In this document: in pieces, positions 26,335 to 35,922 of the stretch
Position numbering within the stretch: the first letter of the stretch is position 1
How the letters are laid out: each line of letters begins with the position of its first letter
Source: Pasteurellaceae bacterium RH1A
GTDB lineage: Bacteria > Pseudomonadota > Gammaproteobacteria > Enterobacterales > Pasteurellaceae
Length of the DNA: 64,000 bases
Direction of reading: 5' to 3'
Assembly: GCA_012221805.1 (NCBI GenBank)
Contig: CP015195.1
Coordinates: 558,001 to 622,000 of the forward strand
Program-made: the position numbers and the translations under genes
Notes under the pieces: model-generated
The model's database searches: none
Told to the model about the DNA's origin: nothing
Seen by the model: the letters and a program-made list of their open reading frames with translations, nothing else

Positions 26335-27324
26335 TTATTTTAAGAATTCAGATAGGTTGTCTTTGTCCACCCCAACATAAGGCACACGCACAACACGGTT
26401 TTCTAATTTCCAGTTGGTGCCTTCAGTGGCTGGTTTGCCTTTTGCAAGATTGTTAGAGAGTTGAACAACGGCTTTACCTTGGTTCACACCATCGTTAAGC
26501 ACTGTACCAGCCAATTCACCTTTTTGGATTAACTGAAGGGCTTCAGGCAGGGCATCCACACCGAAGATAGGCAGTTTTTTGCCGTGAGCTTTAGTGGCTT
26601 CAAGTGCACCTAGGGCCATACCATCGTTGTTAGAAATGATGACTTCGATTTGGTTGGCTTTAGAGCTAGATAACCAAGCATCGGTTTTGTCCTTGGCCAT
26701 GGCCGCATCCCACATACCGGTGTCGATAAAGAGCTGTTCTGTGCCAATGCCTTGGTTGTTGAGTTCTTCCACAACATATTTGGTACGGGCTTCGGCATCT
26801 GGGTGGCCTGGTTCACCTTTTAAGAGCACATATTGGATCTTGCCATCTTTGTTAAGGTCAAGGGCTGGGTTGGCCTTCCATTGTTTGGCAATCAAATTAC
26901 CTTGGATTAGGCCAGACTCTTTCGGGTCTGTACCCACATAGTAGGCGTTTTCGTATTTGGCCAGAGCCGCTTCACCTGGGTCTTTATTGAAGAACACGAT
27001 TGGGAGGTTGTCTGGTTTGGCTTTGCCAATCACGGTTGGAGCGGCAGATGGATCCACCAAGTTAATGGCCAGGGCTTTCACGCCTTTAGAAATCAACACA
27101 TCCACTTGGTCGTTTTGGATAGATTGGGCATTTTGAGAGTCGTTCATTAAAAGTTGAACGTCTTTTAAAGGTTCAGCTTCTTTTTGGATTTCTTTACGCA
27201 TTAATGACATAAAGTTGTCATCGTATTTGTAAATGGTGACCCCAATTTTGGTGTTGGCTTGAGCAAGAGTGCTAAGGCCTAGGCCTACAGCAAGCGCAGC
27301 AGCAGTTAAGATCGTTTTTTTCAT
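26335..27324 (-). CDS. mglB: Galactose-binding periplasmic protein MglB
   Basis: Captures galactose or glucose in the periplasm and delivers it to MglAC. 329 residues with a Sec signal peptide (cut after AQA, about 22). The mature type I binding protein includes the calcium-binding loop D-L-N-K-D-G-K-I-Q near residue 155 that marks MglB, and [11 protein letters not shown], part of the sugar site. The frame extends 12 codons upstream, but ATG 27324 follows AAGGAGC. It is first in the operon, and the perfect CRP site 105 bases before it fits cAMP-dependent induction. No galR/galS gene is in the window. Confidence 0.97.
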   Translation of the reverse strand: MKKTILTAAALAVGLGLSTLAQANTKIGVTIYKYDDNFMSLMRKEIQKEAEPLKDVQLLMNDSQNAQSIQNDQVDVLISKGVKALAINLVDPSAAPTVIGKAKPDNLPIVFFNKDPGEAALAKYENAYYVGTDPKESGLIQGNLIAKQWKANPALDLNKDGKIQYVLLKGEPGHPDAEARTKYVVEELNNQGIGTEQLFIDTGMWDAAMAKDKTDAWLSSSKANQIEVIISNNDGMALGALEATKAHGKKLPIFGVDALPEALQLIQKGELAGTVLNDGVNQGKAVVQLSNNLAKGKPATEGTNWKLENRVVRVPYVGVDKDNLSEFLK

Positions 27325-27428
27325 AAGAAAGCTCCTTTTGGATGTTGAATAGATATTCACTCAAACAGCGTGAATGTGCTTAAGGGAAAATGTCGGGCGC
27401 AAGGATACCGTTTTTTGAACAAAAAAAA

Positions 27429-27444
27429 TGTGATCTCATTCACA
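27429..27444. promoter_or_regulatory. CRP site of mglBAC
   Basis: TGTGA-TCTCAT-TCACA is a perfect match to both half-sites, 105 bases upstream of the mglB start. Together with the repeat cluster and the unknown gene's promoter this is all that can be seen in the 455-base gap 27325-27779. Confidence 0.85.
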
Positions 27445-27562
27445 GAATAGAAAATAAACGATTGAATGATGGAATTTTGCTCAATTTTGGCGGCGAGTTT
27501 TGATGGCTACACTCCAAGAATCTTGGGTTTGATTGACGGTGATGTTTACGTTAGACTGGCCC

Positions 27563-27752
27563 CGATAGTACCAGCCTCCAGGCTGGTGATGGGATATTTA
27601 TAATTACAAGCGGGGAGTTATGTTTAATATGTTGCAAAAAATAGCCTTAGGTTTACCGCTTGTGTTTGTCACCAGCCTGGAGGCTGGCGACATCGGGGGC
27701 GGGATAGTTGCCGCTTGTGTTTGTTACCAGCCTAGAGGCTGGTGACATCGGG
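27563..27752. repeat. Repeat cluster: three family A units around an inverted uptake-signal pair
   Basis: Family A units at 27563-27592, 27668-27697 and 27723-27752 (each containing CCAGCCTNNAGGCTGG). Between the first two lie ACAAGCGGGG (27606) and ACCGCTTGT (27655) around TTGCAAAA; a further CCGCTTGTGTTTGT precedes the third unit. The last two units appear to be tandem copies of one block (CCGCTTGTGTTTGTYACCAG), suggesting local duplication. Confidence 0.8.
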
Positions 27753-27779
27753 GATTAAATTTAATTAAGGTTATTTAAT

Positions 27780-28148
27780 ATGGCAGAAACAGATATTTAT
27801 TCTTGGTCAAATGATGAAGCTGCGGACTGGTTTCACCTCTTTTGGAAAAATAATGATTTTAGTTTGGTTGTTGAAACCATTCTAAATTTTAATTTAGATG
27901 ATGAAGAGTTTGATAGCTTTCGTGCAGCTGTCCATGTATTATGCTGTTTTGGTTCGGCTTATGCCTTTCCTGTTAGATATATTGAACAAAGAAAAGTGCT
28001 GATTTTAAAATCCATTGAAATTTTGAATAATATGGTAAATCCTCAATCTGAAAAGTGGAATTTTCTTGAAAATTGGGATTATGATGAACGAGTTATCAAG
28101 GATATAAAACGACAGATTGAATACTTAAATTTTATTCTATCACAGTAA
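27780..28148 (+). CDS. Unknown 122-residue acidic protein in a repeat island
   Basis: I do not recognise this gene with confidence. It encodes a soluble, acidic protein, rich in Trp and Phe near the N-terminus (W-S-N-D-E-A-A-D-W-F-H-L-F-W), with predicted helices throughout and no signal peptide or membrane segment. The N-terminal W-x-N-D-x-A-x-D-W pattern recalls DUF4259 proteins, which often sit beside toxin or immunity genes, but the match is weak. It has lower GC than its neighbours and is bounded on both sides by family A repeats, which together suggest acquisition or mobility. TTAAGGTTATTTAAT before the ATG serves as ribosome site. Confidence 0.6.
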   Translation: MAETDIYSWSNDEAADWFHLFWKNNDFSLVVETILNFNLDDEEFDSFRAAVHVLCCFGSAYAFPVRYIEQRKVLILKSIEILNNMVNPQSEKWNFLENWDYDERVIKDIKRQIEYLNFILSQ

Positions 28149-28202
28149 AAAATCAGGGATATGTATGCTACAAGCGGTGATCTGCCCCCCAAAAATTGGA
28201 CC

Positions 28203-28291
28203 CCGATAGCGCCAGCCTCCAGGCTGGTGCTGCTTTCCTACCCCCAGATTTCAAATAAACCACGGCACCAGCGAGGACGCTGGCGCCATCA
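28203..28291. repeat. Palindromic repeat family A, inverted pair
   Basis: GATAGCGCCAGCCTCCAGGC (28204) and GGCACCAGCGAGGACGCTGG (28264) with about 30 bases between. An isolated uptake core CAAGCGGTGAT lies at 28170. Separates the unknown gene from miaB. Confidence 0.8.
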
Positions 28292-28404
28292 GAGAATGCT
28301 GGAGCAAGATGGCTAAATTTTAGTTATGGCTATCGGGGCAAGAAAAGAGTAAAATATCGCCCATTTTTCCTTGATTAACCCTTTGATTACCTAAGATTAT
28401 AAAG

Positions 28405-29835
28405 ATGACCCAAAAACTCCATATTAAAACCTGGGGCTGCCAGATGAACGAGTACGATTCATCCAAGATGGCTGACCTCCTCAATTCTACCCACGGCTTT
28501 GAACTAACTGACAATGCAGAAGAAGCCGATGTGCTCTTGCTTAACACCTGTTCTATTCGTGAAAAGGCCCAGGAAAAGGTCTTCCACCAGCTAGGCCGTT
28601 GGAAGCTGCTCAAGAAAACCAACCCAGATTTAGTGATTGGCGTGGGCGGCTGTGTGGCCTCCCAAGAGGGGGAGCATATCCGTGACCGTGCCCCTTTTGT
28701 GGACATCGTGTTCGGCCCGCAAACCCTGCACCGTTTGCCTGAAATGATCAACCGCCTGCGGGGCGACCGCAGCCCGATTGTGGATATTTCCTTCCCTGAA
28801 ATCGAAAAATTCGACCGCCTGCCAGAACCACGAGCCGAAGGCCCAACTGCCTTTGTTTCCATTATGGAAGGCTGTAACAAGTACTGCTCCTTCTGTGTCG
28901 TGCCTTATACCCGTGGGGAAGAGGTCAGCCGCCCAGTGGACGATGTGCTGTTTGAAATCGCCCAACTGGCCGACCAGGGCGTGCGTGAGGTCAATTTGCT
29001 TGGCCAAAACGTAAACGCCTATCGGGGCGACACCTTTGACGGCGGGATTTGCACCTTCGCCGAACTCTTGCGTTTAGTGGCCGCCATTGACGGCATTGAC
29101 CGTGTACGTTACACCACCAGCCACCCGATTGAATTTACCGATGATATTATCGAAGTGTATCGGGACACACCTGAGTTGGTCAGCTTCCTCCACCTGCCAA
29201 TTCAAAGTGGTTCAGACCGTGTCTTGACCATGATGAAGCGTAACCACACGGCCCTAGAATACAAGGCCATTATCCGCAAACTGCGTGAAGCCCGCCCAGA
29301 TATTACCATCAGCTCCGACTTTATCGTGGGCTTCCCAGGTGAAACAGCGGAAGACTTCGAGCAAACCATGAAGGTGATTGAGCAGGTCAATTTCGATATG
29401 AGCTTTAGCTTTATCTACTCGGCCCGACCAGGCACGCCAGCCGCCGATCTGCCGGATGATGTCACGGAAGACGAGAAAAAAGAACGCCTCTACCGCCTGC
29501 AACAACGCATCAACAACCAGGCCCAACAGATCAGCCGCACCATGTTAGGCACGGAGCAACGGATCTTGGTAGAAGGCCCGTCTAAGAAAGATTTGATGGA
29601 GCTGACAGGCCGCACCGAAAACAACCGTGTGGTCAATTTTGAAGGAACACCTGATATGATCGGCAAGTTTGTTGATGTGCTGATTACCGATGTTTACACC
29701 AACTCCCTACGGGGCAAGGTGGTTCGCACCGAAGATGAGATGGGCCTACGGGTCATCGAGTCTGCCCAAAGCGTGATTAACCGCACCCGCAAGGAAGATG
29801 AGCTGGGTGTGGGTAAGTTTGTGGTGAATCTCTAA
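28405..29835 (+). CDS. miaB: tRNA-2-methylthio-N6-dimethylallyladenosine synthase
   Basis: Adds the methylthio group to i6A37 in tRNAs reading UNN codons, using two [4Fe-4S] clusters and SAM. The 476-residue protein has the three domains of methylthiotransferases: an N-terminal UPF0004 domain with Cys12, Cys49 and Cys83, a radical-SAM barrel with the CxxxCxxC cluster at Cys157, Cys161 and Cys164 (G-C-N-K-Y-C-S-F-C), and a C-terminal TRAM domain from about residue 380. W-G-C-Q-M-N-E-Y-D is the classic MiaB start. Single gene with its own terminator. Confidence 0.97.
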   Translation: MTQKLHIKTWGCQMNEYDSSKMADLLNSTHGFELTDNAEEADVLLLNTCSIREKAQEKVFHQLGRWKLLKKTNPDLVIGVGGCVASQEGEHIRDRAPFVDIVFGPQTLHRLPEMINRLRGDRSPIVDISFPEIEKFDRLPEPRAEGPTAFVSIMEGCNKYCSFCVVPYTRGEEVSRPVDDVLFEIAQLADQGVREVNLLGQNVNAYRGDTFDGGICTFAELLRLVAAIDGIDRVRYTTSHPIEFTDDIIEVYRDTPELVSFLHLPIQSGSDRVLTMMKRNHTALEYKAIIRKLREARPDITISSDFIVGFPGETAEDFEQTMKVIEQVNFDMSFSFIYSARPGTPAADLPDDVTEDEKKERLYRLQQRINNQAQQISRTMLGTEQRILVEGPSKKDLMELTGRTENNRVVNFEGTPDMIGKFVDVLITDVYTNSLRGKVVRTEDEMGLRVIESAQSVINRTRKEDELGVGKFVVNL

Positions 29836-29840
29836 GCCCT

Positions 29841-29876
29841 AAACGCCAAGTTTTACTCAACTTGGCGTTTTTTCTT
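29841..29876 (+). terminator. Rho-independent terminator of miaB
   Basis: AAACGCCAAG and CTTGGCGTTT form a 10-bp stem with a 10-base loop, followed by TTTTCTT. Confidence 0.9.
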
Positions 29877-29950
29877 ATGAAAGGGGAATTTATCGCCTCT
29901 TTTTCAGTCTAAACTCCCATTAACCCCATTTATTGAAAAAAGGAACAAGT

Positions 29951-30696
29951 ATGAGCTTAAATAAAATTTTTGACCAAGTATTAGGTGCTGTTAATAAGAA
30001 TGCCAACGGCACAGGCAACAACATTCTCAATCAAGTCTTGGGGCGGTAACAGGCTCTAGCCAGTCAGGCCAATCAGGTGCCAGTGATATCTTAAACCAAG
30101 TCTTGGGCGCGGTGAAAAACTCTACCCAATCCACAGGCGGCACGGCAGACACCATCACCAAAGTGGGTGGCGGAGCGGCTGTGGCCGGGATTTTGTCCAT
30201 GATCTTGGGTCGCAATGGTGGTTCAAACCTGGCCAAATTAGGCTCACTGGCCGCCCTAGGCAGCTTGGCTTACAAGGCTTATCAGAACTACCAACAAAAT
30301 AACGGCCAAGCCCAAAACCTGCCTGCCGAAAATTTTGAAGAGGCCAATGTCAGCCAAGAAGCTGGTGTGATCATTCTGCGTACCATGATTGCAGCCGCTG
30401 CCTGCGATGGCGAAATTGACGAGCAAGAATACGCCACCATCGCCAAAGAGGCCCAACAGTCGCCAGAACTGGAACAATGGCTCCATCAAGAAATCCAGCA
30501 GCCGATTTCTACCGCAGAAATCGCCCAAACCGTTGGCCACAACCCAGCCCTAGCCGCCCAAGTTTACCTGGCAGCCCGTTTGGTTTGTGGAGCAGATTTA
30601 TCACGCAAGGAAATCGTCTTCCTCGCCCAGCTTTCCACCGCCTTAAACCTAGATGACAGCCTGGTTGAACAGCTAGAAAAACAGGCTGGTTTCTAA
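29951..30696 (+). pseudogene. YebE-like DUF533/TerB-like membrane protein, frameshifted in a G-run
   Basis: An ATG at 29951 opens a frame that ends after 32 codons (TAA at 30047). The following frame is open to 30696 and codes for the rest of a DUF533 (YebE-like, tellurite-resistance TerB fold) protein. The break lies at a GGGG run (30040-30043). One extra G would fuse the frames into a 248-residue protein in which the sequence N-Q-V-L-G-A-V is repeated, once at the junction and once at about residue 48. The downstream part has a Gly-rich membrane segment (G-G-G-A-A-V-A-G-I-L-S-M-I-L) and an acidic TerB-like helical domain (residues D-G-E-I-D-E-Q-E). It is a pseudogene, a slippage-switched gene or a sequencing error. 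Confidence 0.75.
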
Positions 30697-30710
30697 GCCC
30701 TTGAACACCA

Positions 30711-30757
30711 ACAAGCGGGGCTAATTTGCAGATTTCTTGCAAATTGGCCCCGCTTGC
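30711..30757. terminator. Inverted uptake-signal pair, probable bidirectional terminator
   Basis: ACAAGCGGGGCTAATTTGCA faces TTGCAAATTGGCCCCGCTTG between the convergent yebE-like gene and ruvA. Confidence 0.8.
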
Positions 30758-30764
30758 TTATCCC

Positions 30765-31370
30765 TTAAATCGCATTCCTCAAGGCCTCACGAATAAGCTG
30801 TTCGCTGGTCATCTCTGGCTTGTTGAGTTTCTTGATCATCTTCTCGGCATCGGCTGGTTTGTAGCCCAAGGCAATTAAGGCATCACGGGCTTCATCGCTT
30901 GGGTCTGGGCTGTTTGAAGCCACGATCTGATCGGCTGAATGTTCCACAAAGAAATCACTCTGGGCCATGCCCTTAAACTTGCCCTTAAGCTCCACCAACA
31001 AGCGTTCCGCCGTTTTGCGGCCAATGCCGGGGATTTTGGTTAGCTTGGCCAGTTCTTCCTGCTCCACGGCGGTGGCAAACTGGGCAACCGACATGGCCGA
31101 TAAGATGGCCAGAGCCAGTTTTGGCCCGACGCCGTTGGTCTTAATCAGCTCCCGAAACAGGGTTCTGTCTTGTTTTTGGGCGAAGCCAAAGAGCAGATGG
31201 GCATCTTCCCGCACCACCAAATGGGTAAAAAGCGTGGTTTTTTCGCCCACCTGGGGTAGGCTATAAAAGCTGGTCATGGGCAGCAAAAGCTCATAGCCCA
31301 CACCCTGTACATCCAGCACCATTTCGGGTGGCGATTTTTCTAAAATTTTTCCCTCAAGTCGTCCAATCAT
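30765..31370 (-). CDS. ruvA: Holliday junction DNA helicase subunit RuvA
   Basis: Binds Holliday junctions as a tetramer and loads the RuvB motor for branch migration. 201 residues in three domains: an N-terminal OB-fold (M-I-G-R-L-E-G), two helix-hairpin-helix motifs (about 70-130, G-V-G-P-K-L-A-L and [10 protein letters not shown]) and a C-terminal RuvB-binding domain ([20 protein letters not shown] region). In most gammaproteobacteria ruvB follows at once. Here ruvA ends 8 bases before an uptake-sequence terminator and there is no ruvB or ruvC beside it. A consensus LexA box lies 46 bases upstream. Confidence 0.96.
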   Translation of the reverse strand: MIGRLEGKILEKSPPEMVLDVQGVGYELLLPMTSFYSLPQVGEKTTLFTHLVVREDAHLLFGFAQKQDRTLFRELIKTNGVGPKLALAILSAMSVAQFATAVEQEELAKLTKIPGIGRKTAERLLVELKGKFKGMAQSDFFVEHSADQIVASNSPDPSDEARDALIALGYKPADAEKMIKKLNKPEMTSEQLIREALRNAI

Positions 31371-31415
31371 GGCTGTATTTCCTCTTAAAAATCATCTTCT
31401 TATACTACACAAAAG

Positions 31416-31431
31416 CTGTATAAAATAACAG
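31416..31431. promoter_or_regulatory. LexA (SOS) box upstream of ruvA
   Basis: CTGT-ATAAAATA-ACAG is the full CTGT-N8-ACAG consensus, 46 bases before the ruvA ATG. It could also touch the divergent ilvG promoter, 100 bases to the right. Confidence 0.85.
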
Positions 31432-31530
31432 ATTTCTTTTATTTTTTCGTTGAGTGGTTCAAAAAGCCTTAAAACTGTGTTATCAATAGCAACTTTATGT
31501 GAGAACAACAAGAAAATAGGACACAATATC

Positions 31531-33186
31531 ATGAATGGTGCAAAATTAGTCATTGAAAGTCTCAAAGCACAGGGAGTGACGACACTATTTGGCTACCCAG
31601 GCGGGGCCATTATGCCAACCTACGATGCCCTCTATGACTCGGGCTTGGATCACTTACTTTGCCGTAACGAACAAGGTGCGGCCATTGCTGCCATCGGTTA
31701 TGCCCGCTCAACTGGCAAGGTGGGCGTTTGCCTGGCCACGTCAGGGCCTGGGGCGACCAACCTAGTAACAGGCCTAGCCGATGCCCTCTTGGACTCTGTG
31801 CCTATTGTGGCGGTAACAGGCCAGGTGGCTTCGCATTTAATCGGCACCGATGCCTTCCAAGAAACCGATGTATTGGGCCTTTCACTTGCCTGCACCAAGC
31901 ATAGTTTTATTGTCCAAAATATTGACGAGCTGCCGCATATTATGGCCCTGGCCTTCCAAATTGCCCAAAGTGGCCGGCCTGGCCCGGTTTTGGTGGATGT
32001 ACCACGGGATGTACAGGTGGCCGAAACCGATTTACAGCCCTTGGTTTACCCCAAAGAAGCCCCTGAAGCCCAAAATCCATCAGCCCTGGCGGAGGCCTAT
32101 GAGCTGGTCAAGGCTGCCCAGAAGCCAGTCCTCTATGTGGGCGGTGGTGTAGGCATGGCTGGTGGCGTGCAAGCGGTGCGGGATTTCCTAAAAGTCACAA
32201 ATATGCCCTCTGTCTCCACCATCAAGGGCTTGGGGACGATTGAGCCGACCGATCCGCTCCACATGGGCATGATTGGTATGCACGGCACCAAGGCGGCCAA
32301 CTTTGCTGTGCAAGAATGCGATCTCTTAATTGCCTGCGGCGCCCGTTTTGACGACCGTGTAACTGGCAAGTTAGACACCTTTGCCCCCAATGCCCAAGTT
32401 ATTCATATTGATATTGATGCAGCGGAAATCCACAAGCTCCGCCGTGCCAACGTGGCACTTAAGGGCGATTTAATTGAGGCAGTAAATGCCCTGGCTCAAC
32501 CGCTTGAAATCGACCCATGGCGGGAGCGGGTGCGTGAACTCAAGGCAGAACACGATTTCCGCTATCAAGATAACGCCGGCCAGGGGCCGATTGATGCCTG
32601 GGCCTTGCTCAACACTCTTTCCCAGCGTAAGCCCCACAATGCCATTATCACGACCGATGTTGGCCAGCACCAGATGTGGTCTGCCCAACATTTACAGCAT
32701 TTCGCCCCAGAAAACTACATCACCTCAGCCGGCCTGGGCACTATGGGCTTTGGCCTGCCGGCGGCAGTTGGTGCGGTCAAGGCTCGGCCTCATGATCCAG
32801 TGATTTTAATTACGGGCGATGGTTCTTTGATGATGAACATTCAAGAATTCGGCACCATTAAACGGGGCGGCAACCTGCCGGTCAAAATCGTCCTGCTAGA
32901 CAACCAACGCCTGGGCATGGTGCGCCAGTGGCAGGATCTCTTCTGGAACAAACGCCGCAGCGAAACCATCTTAGACGACAACCCAGATTTCGTGATGCTA
33001 GCCAAGGCCTTTGATATTGAGGGCGAAAAAATTGAACGTGCAGACCAAGTCTCTGCGGCACTCGACCGTTTGCTCAATGCCAAGGGCGCTTATTTACTGC
33101 ATATCTGCATTCCGTCCAGCGAAAGCGTCTGGCCGCTGGTGCCACCTGGCGCCTGTAATGCCGATATGTTAGAGGAGGACATCTAA
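31531..33186 (+). CDS. ilvG: Acetolactate synthase II large subunit
   Basis: Condenses two pyruvates (or pyruvate and 2-ketobutyrate) in valine, leucine and isoleucine synthesis. 551 residues with three domains of TPP enzymes: the PYR domain with G-Y-P-G-G and the catalytic Glu in R-N-E-Q-G-A, a central FAD-binding domain, and the PP domain with G-D-G-S-L-M-M-N...[10 protein letters not shown], the TPP/Mg motif. It is intact, unlike the frameshifted ilvG of E. coli K-12. ATG 31531 gives the usual MNGAKLVIE start, 27 codons inside the open frame. No leader peptide of the E. coli attenuator type could be found upstream. Confidence 0.96.
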   Translation: MNGAKLVIESLKAQGVTTLFGYPGGAIMPTYDALYDSGLDHLLCRNEQGAAIAAIGYARSTGKVGVCLATSGPGATNLVTGLADALLDSVPIVAVTGQVASHLIGTDAFQETDVLGLSLACTKHSFIVQNIDELPHIMALAFQIAQSGRPGPVLVDVPRDVQVAETDLQPLVYPKEAPEAQNPSALAEAYELVKAAQKPVLYVGGGVGMAGGVQAVRDFLKVTNMPSVSTIKGLGTIEPTDPLHMGMIGMHGTKAANFAVQECDLLIACGARFDDRVTGKLDTFAPNAQVIHIDIDAAEIHKLRRANVALKGDLIEAVNALAQPLEIDPWRERVRELKAEHDFRYQDNAGQGPIDAWALLNTLSQRKPHNAIITTDVGQHQMWSAQHLQHFAPENYITSAGLGTMGFGLPAAVGAVKARPHDPVILITGDGSLMMNIQEFGTIKRGGNLPVKIVLLDNQRLGMVRQWQDLFWNKRRSETILDDNPDFVMLAKAFDIEGEKIERADQVSAALDRLLNAKGAYLLHICIPSSESVWPLVPPGACNADMLEEDI

Positions 33187-33413
33187 TGCAAAATAATACT
33201 CTGGTCATCAAGGCCACCAAACGCCCTGAAACCCTAGAACGCCTGCTTCGGGTCATCCGCCACCGTGGCTTTGAGGTCTTATCCCTCAACACCGAAAACA
33301 AGGACGGCGAAATTACCTTTAACGTGACCGTCCAAAGTATTCGAGAAATTAGTTTATTAATCAATCAGTTGGAAAAACTGCCTGATGTGAAATCACTTAG
33401 GCAGTTGATGTAG
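33186..33413 (+). CDS. ilvM: Acetolactate synthase II small (regulatory) subunit
   Basis: The 75-residue ACT-domain partner that stabilises IlvG. Its ATG shares a base with the ilvG stop (TAATG at 33184-33188), the sign of translational coupling. R-V-I-R-H-R-G-F-E-V-L-S-L-N is the ACT start. IlvM-type subunits are the shortest of the family and give a valine-insensitive enzyme in E. coli. It is followed by two hairpin structures and ilvD. Confidence 0.94.
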   Translation: MQNNTLVIKATKRPETLERLLRVIRHRGFEVLSLNTENKDGEITFNVTVQSIREISLLINQLEKLPDVKSLRQLM

Positions 33414-33416
33414 CCC

Positions 33417-33525
33417 ACAAGCGGGAGGATTTTTGCAAGAATTTGCAAAGATTGAACCGCTTGTCAGCCTTTTTCACCTAGCACGAGCCGTGCTAGGTTT
33501 CTTAACTGAGCCACGCTGTGGCTCT
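33417..33525. repeat. Inverted uptake-signal pair and two hairpins between ilvM and ilvD
   Basis: ACAAGCGGGAGGATTTTTGC faces CCGCTTGT (33417-33464). It is followed by CCTAGCACG-AGC-CGTGCTAGG (33478-33498) and GAGCCAC-GCT-GTGGCTC (33509-33525). None has a clear T-run. Together they could lower expression of ilvD relative to ilvGM. Confidence 0.75.
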
Positions 33526-33561
33526 TTGACACAGATTTAAAATTAAAGATTTGGAGAATTT

Positions 33562-35400
33562 ATGCCTATTTTACGTTCAGCGACCAGCACTCAAGGTCGC
33601 AATATGGCCGGTGCCCGGGCCTTATGGCGGGCGACAGGGATGAAGGAAAACGACTTTGGCAAGCCTATTATTGCGGTGGTCAATTCCTTCACCCAATTTG
33701 TACCTGGCCACGTCCACCTTAAGGATATGGGCCAGCTGGTTGCGGCCGAAATTGAAAAAGCCGGTGCGGTTGCCAAGGAATTTAACACCATTGCGGTGGA
33801 CGATGGGATCGCCATGGGCCACGGGGGTATGCTCTACTCCCTGCCTAGCCGTGATCTGATTGCCGACAGCGTGGAATATATGGTCAATGCCCACTGTGCC
33901 GATGCCATGGTCTGTATTTCCAACTGCGACAAGATCACCCCTGGCATGCTGATGGCCGCCCTGCGCCTTAACATTCCAACCATCTTTGTTTCAGGCGGCC
34001 CGATGGAAGCGGGTAAGACCAAACTATCCGACCAGCTTATTCGCTTGGACTTGGTCGATGCCATGATTGAAAGTGCCGACCCGAATGTCTCGGATGAGCG
34101 AGTAGAAGCCATTGAACGTTCTGCCTGCCCAACCTGTGGCTCTTGTTCGGGTATGTTTACCGCCAACTCCATGAACTGTTTGACCGAAGCCCTAGGCCTC
34201 AGCCTGCCAGGCAACGGTTCTATGCTGGCCACCCACGCCGACCGCAAGGAACTCTTCTTACAAGCGGGTCGCCAAATTGTGGAACTTTGCAAAAAATACT
34301 ACCAAGAAGATGATGAAAGCGTGCTGCCACGCTCCATTGCCAACTTTGATGCCTTTGAAAATGCCATGAGCCTGGACATTGCCATGGGCGGTTCTAGTAA
34401 CACGGTTCTCCACCTCCTAGCCGCTGCCCAAGAAGCCGGCGTGGATTTCCAAATGGCCGATATCGACCGCCTTTCCCGTGTTGTGCCTTGCTTGAGCAAG
34501 ATCGCACCAAACACCAACAAGTACCATATGGAAGACGTCCACCGTGCGGGCGGAATTATGGGCCTGGTGGGCGAATTAGACCGAGCCGGCCTCATTCACC
34601 GCCACACCCGCACTGTATTGGGCATGAGTTTAGAAGAACAGCTCAACCAATACGACATTATCCGCAACCAGGACGAGAACCTTCACAAGTTCTTCCGTGC
34701 CGGCCCGGCCGGCATCCGTACCACCCAAGCCTTCTCACAAGACTGCCGCTGGGATACGGTGGACAACGACCGTGAAAACGGCTGTATCCGCTCCAAGGAA
34801 TTCGCCATCAGCCAAGAGGGCGGTTTGGCCGTGCTCTTCGGTAACATTGCTTTAGATGGTTGTATCGTTAAAACCGCTGGTGTAGATGAGTCTATCTGGA
34901 AATTTACCGGCACGGCTATCGTGTTTGAAAGCCAGGAAGATGCGGTAGCCGGCATTTTGGGTGGCAAGGTCAAAGAAGGCCATATCGTGATTATCCGCTA
35001 CGAAGGCCCGAAGGGCGGCCCAGGTATGCAGGAAATGCTCTACCCAACCAGCTACCTCAAGTCCATGGGCTTGGGCAAGAAATGCGCCCTTTTGACAGAC
35101 GGCCGTTTCTCAGGCGGGACATCGGGGCTGTCCATCGGCCACGCTTCTCCAGAAGCGGCTTCAGGCGGAGCTATTGGTCTGGTGCGTGATGGCGATATTA
35201 TCGACATTGACATTCCAAACCGTGCCATTAACCTGCGAGTGTCTGATGAGGAGTTGAGCCAACGCCGTGCCGAGCAAGATGTCAAAGGCTGGCAGCCTGC
35301 CAACCGCCAGCGGGAAGTGTCCTTTGCCCTCAAAGTCTTCGGGCATTTTGCCACATCGGCTGACAAGGGTGCGGTGCGGGATAAGTCTTTATTGAAATAA
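33562..35400 (+). CDS. ilvD: Dihydroxy-acid dehydratase
   Basis: Dehydrates 2,3-dihydroxy acids to the 2-keto acids of valine and isoleucine. 612 residues. Family signatures [12 protein letters not shown] near residue 122 and [11 protein letters not shown] near 191 supply the iron-sulfur cluster cysteines, and [11 protein letters not shown] lies near 520. GGAGAA precedes the ATG. Placed after ilvGM, with 148 structured bases between, it completes a branched-chain cluster that lacks ilvE, ilvA and ilvC here. Confidence 0.97.
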   Translation: MPILRSATSTQGRNMAGARALWRATGMKENDFGKPIIAVVNSFTQFVPGHVHLKDMGQLVAAEIEKAGAVAKEFNTIAVDDGIAMGHGGMLYSLPSRDLIADSVEYMVNAHCADAMVCISNCDKITPGMLMAALRLNIPTIFVSGGPMEAGKTKLSDQLIRLDLVDAMIESADPNVSDERVEAIERSACPTCGSCSGMFTANSMNCLTEALGLSLPGNGSMLATHADRKELFLQAGRQIVELCKKYYQEDDESVLPRSIANFDAFENAMSLDIAMGGSSNTVLHLLAAAQEAGVDFQMADIDRLSRVVPCLSKIAPNTNKYHMEDVHRAGGIMGLVGELDRAGLIHRHTRTVLGMSLEEQLNQYDIIRNQDENLHKFFRAGPAGIRTTQAFSQDCRWDTVDNDRENGCIRSKEFAISQEGGLAVLFGNIALDGCIVKTAGVDESIWKFTGTAIVFESQEDAVAGILGGKVKEGHIVIIRYEGPKGGPGMQEMLYPTSYLKSMGLGKKCALLTDGRFSGGTSGLSIGHASPEAASGGAIGLVRDGDIIDIDIPNRAINLRVSDEELSQRRAEQDVKGWQPANRQREVSFALKVFGHFATSADKGAVRDKSLLK

Positions 35401-35413
35401 TCGCCCGCTCAAC

Positions 35414-35480
35414 CGATGGCGCAAGCTTCCTCGCTTGTGCCTATAAATAATAAGGCACCAGCCTAGGGGCTGGCGCCATC
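35414..35480. repeat. Palindromic repeat family A, inverted pair
   Basis: GATGGCGCAAGCTTCCTCGC (35415) and GGCACCAGCCTAGGGGCTGG (35454) are diverged arms between ilvD and the DUF805 gene. The left arm uses the AAGC variant also seen after deoC. Confidence 0.8.
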
Positions 35481-35502
35481 AGGTTACAAGAACAACTGTA
35501 TT

Positions 35503-35916
35503 ATGAACCTATTTCAAGCCCTCTTCTCCTTCCAAGGCCGCCTTAATCGTAAGGGATTTTGGCAGGCTCTGGGCCTTCATTTTGCCCTGCTTTTTATCGT
35601 GGCTAATTTTGTTTATCAGCAAACCTTTTCGGCTTGGCTGCTTCTGCCCCTGCTGGTCTCGGGCTACAGCTTTTTGGCCGTGGCCGCCAAACGCCTGCAC
35701 GATCGCAACCGTTCGGCCAAGGCCCTGTCTATCTTGTTGGTGCCTATCATTTGCTACTTAACTTCCTTAAAGGCAGAGGGCACCATGGCTTGGATCTTGG
35801 GTGTATCGCTGCCGCTCTTTATTGGCACCATGCTCCTGCTCGAATGGGGCTGCTTTGCAGGCCATCCTGAGCCAAATCAATACGGCGAAAAAGGCCAGTC
35901 CCTTCGCTTTAAATAG
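35503..35916 (+). CDS. DUF805 family inner-membrane protein
   Basis: A 137-residue membrane protein with four predicted helices. The DUF805 hallmarks are F-S-F-Q-G-R-L-N-R-K-G-F-W near the N-terminus and A-A-K-R-L-H-D-R-N-R in the second half (about residues 61-70). The family is widespread (YhaH, YhaI) and has no established function. It precedes engB by six bases and is probably co-transcribed with it and rraB. Confidence 0.82.
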   Translation: MNLFQALFSFQGRLNRKGFWQALGLHFALLFIVANFVYQQTFSAWLLLPLLVSGYSFLAVAAKRLHDRNRSAKALSILLVPIICYLTSLKAEGTMAWILGVSLPLFIGTMLLLEWGCFAGHPEPNQYGEKGQSLRFK

Positions 35917-35922
35917 GAAAGA

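Noticed and set aside
31441..31530. Leader peptide or attenuator of ilvG
   Set aside because: I saw no run of Ile, Val or Leu codons in a short ORF and no terminator hairpin.
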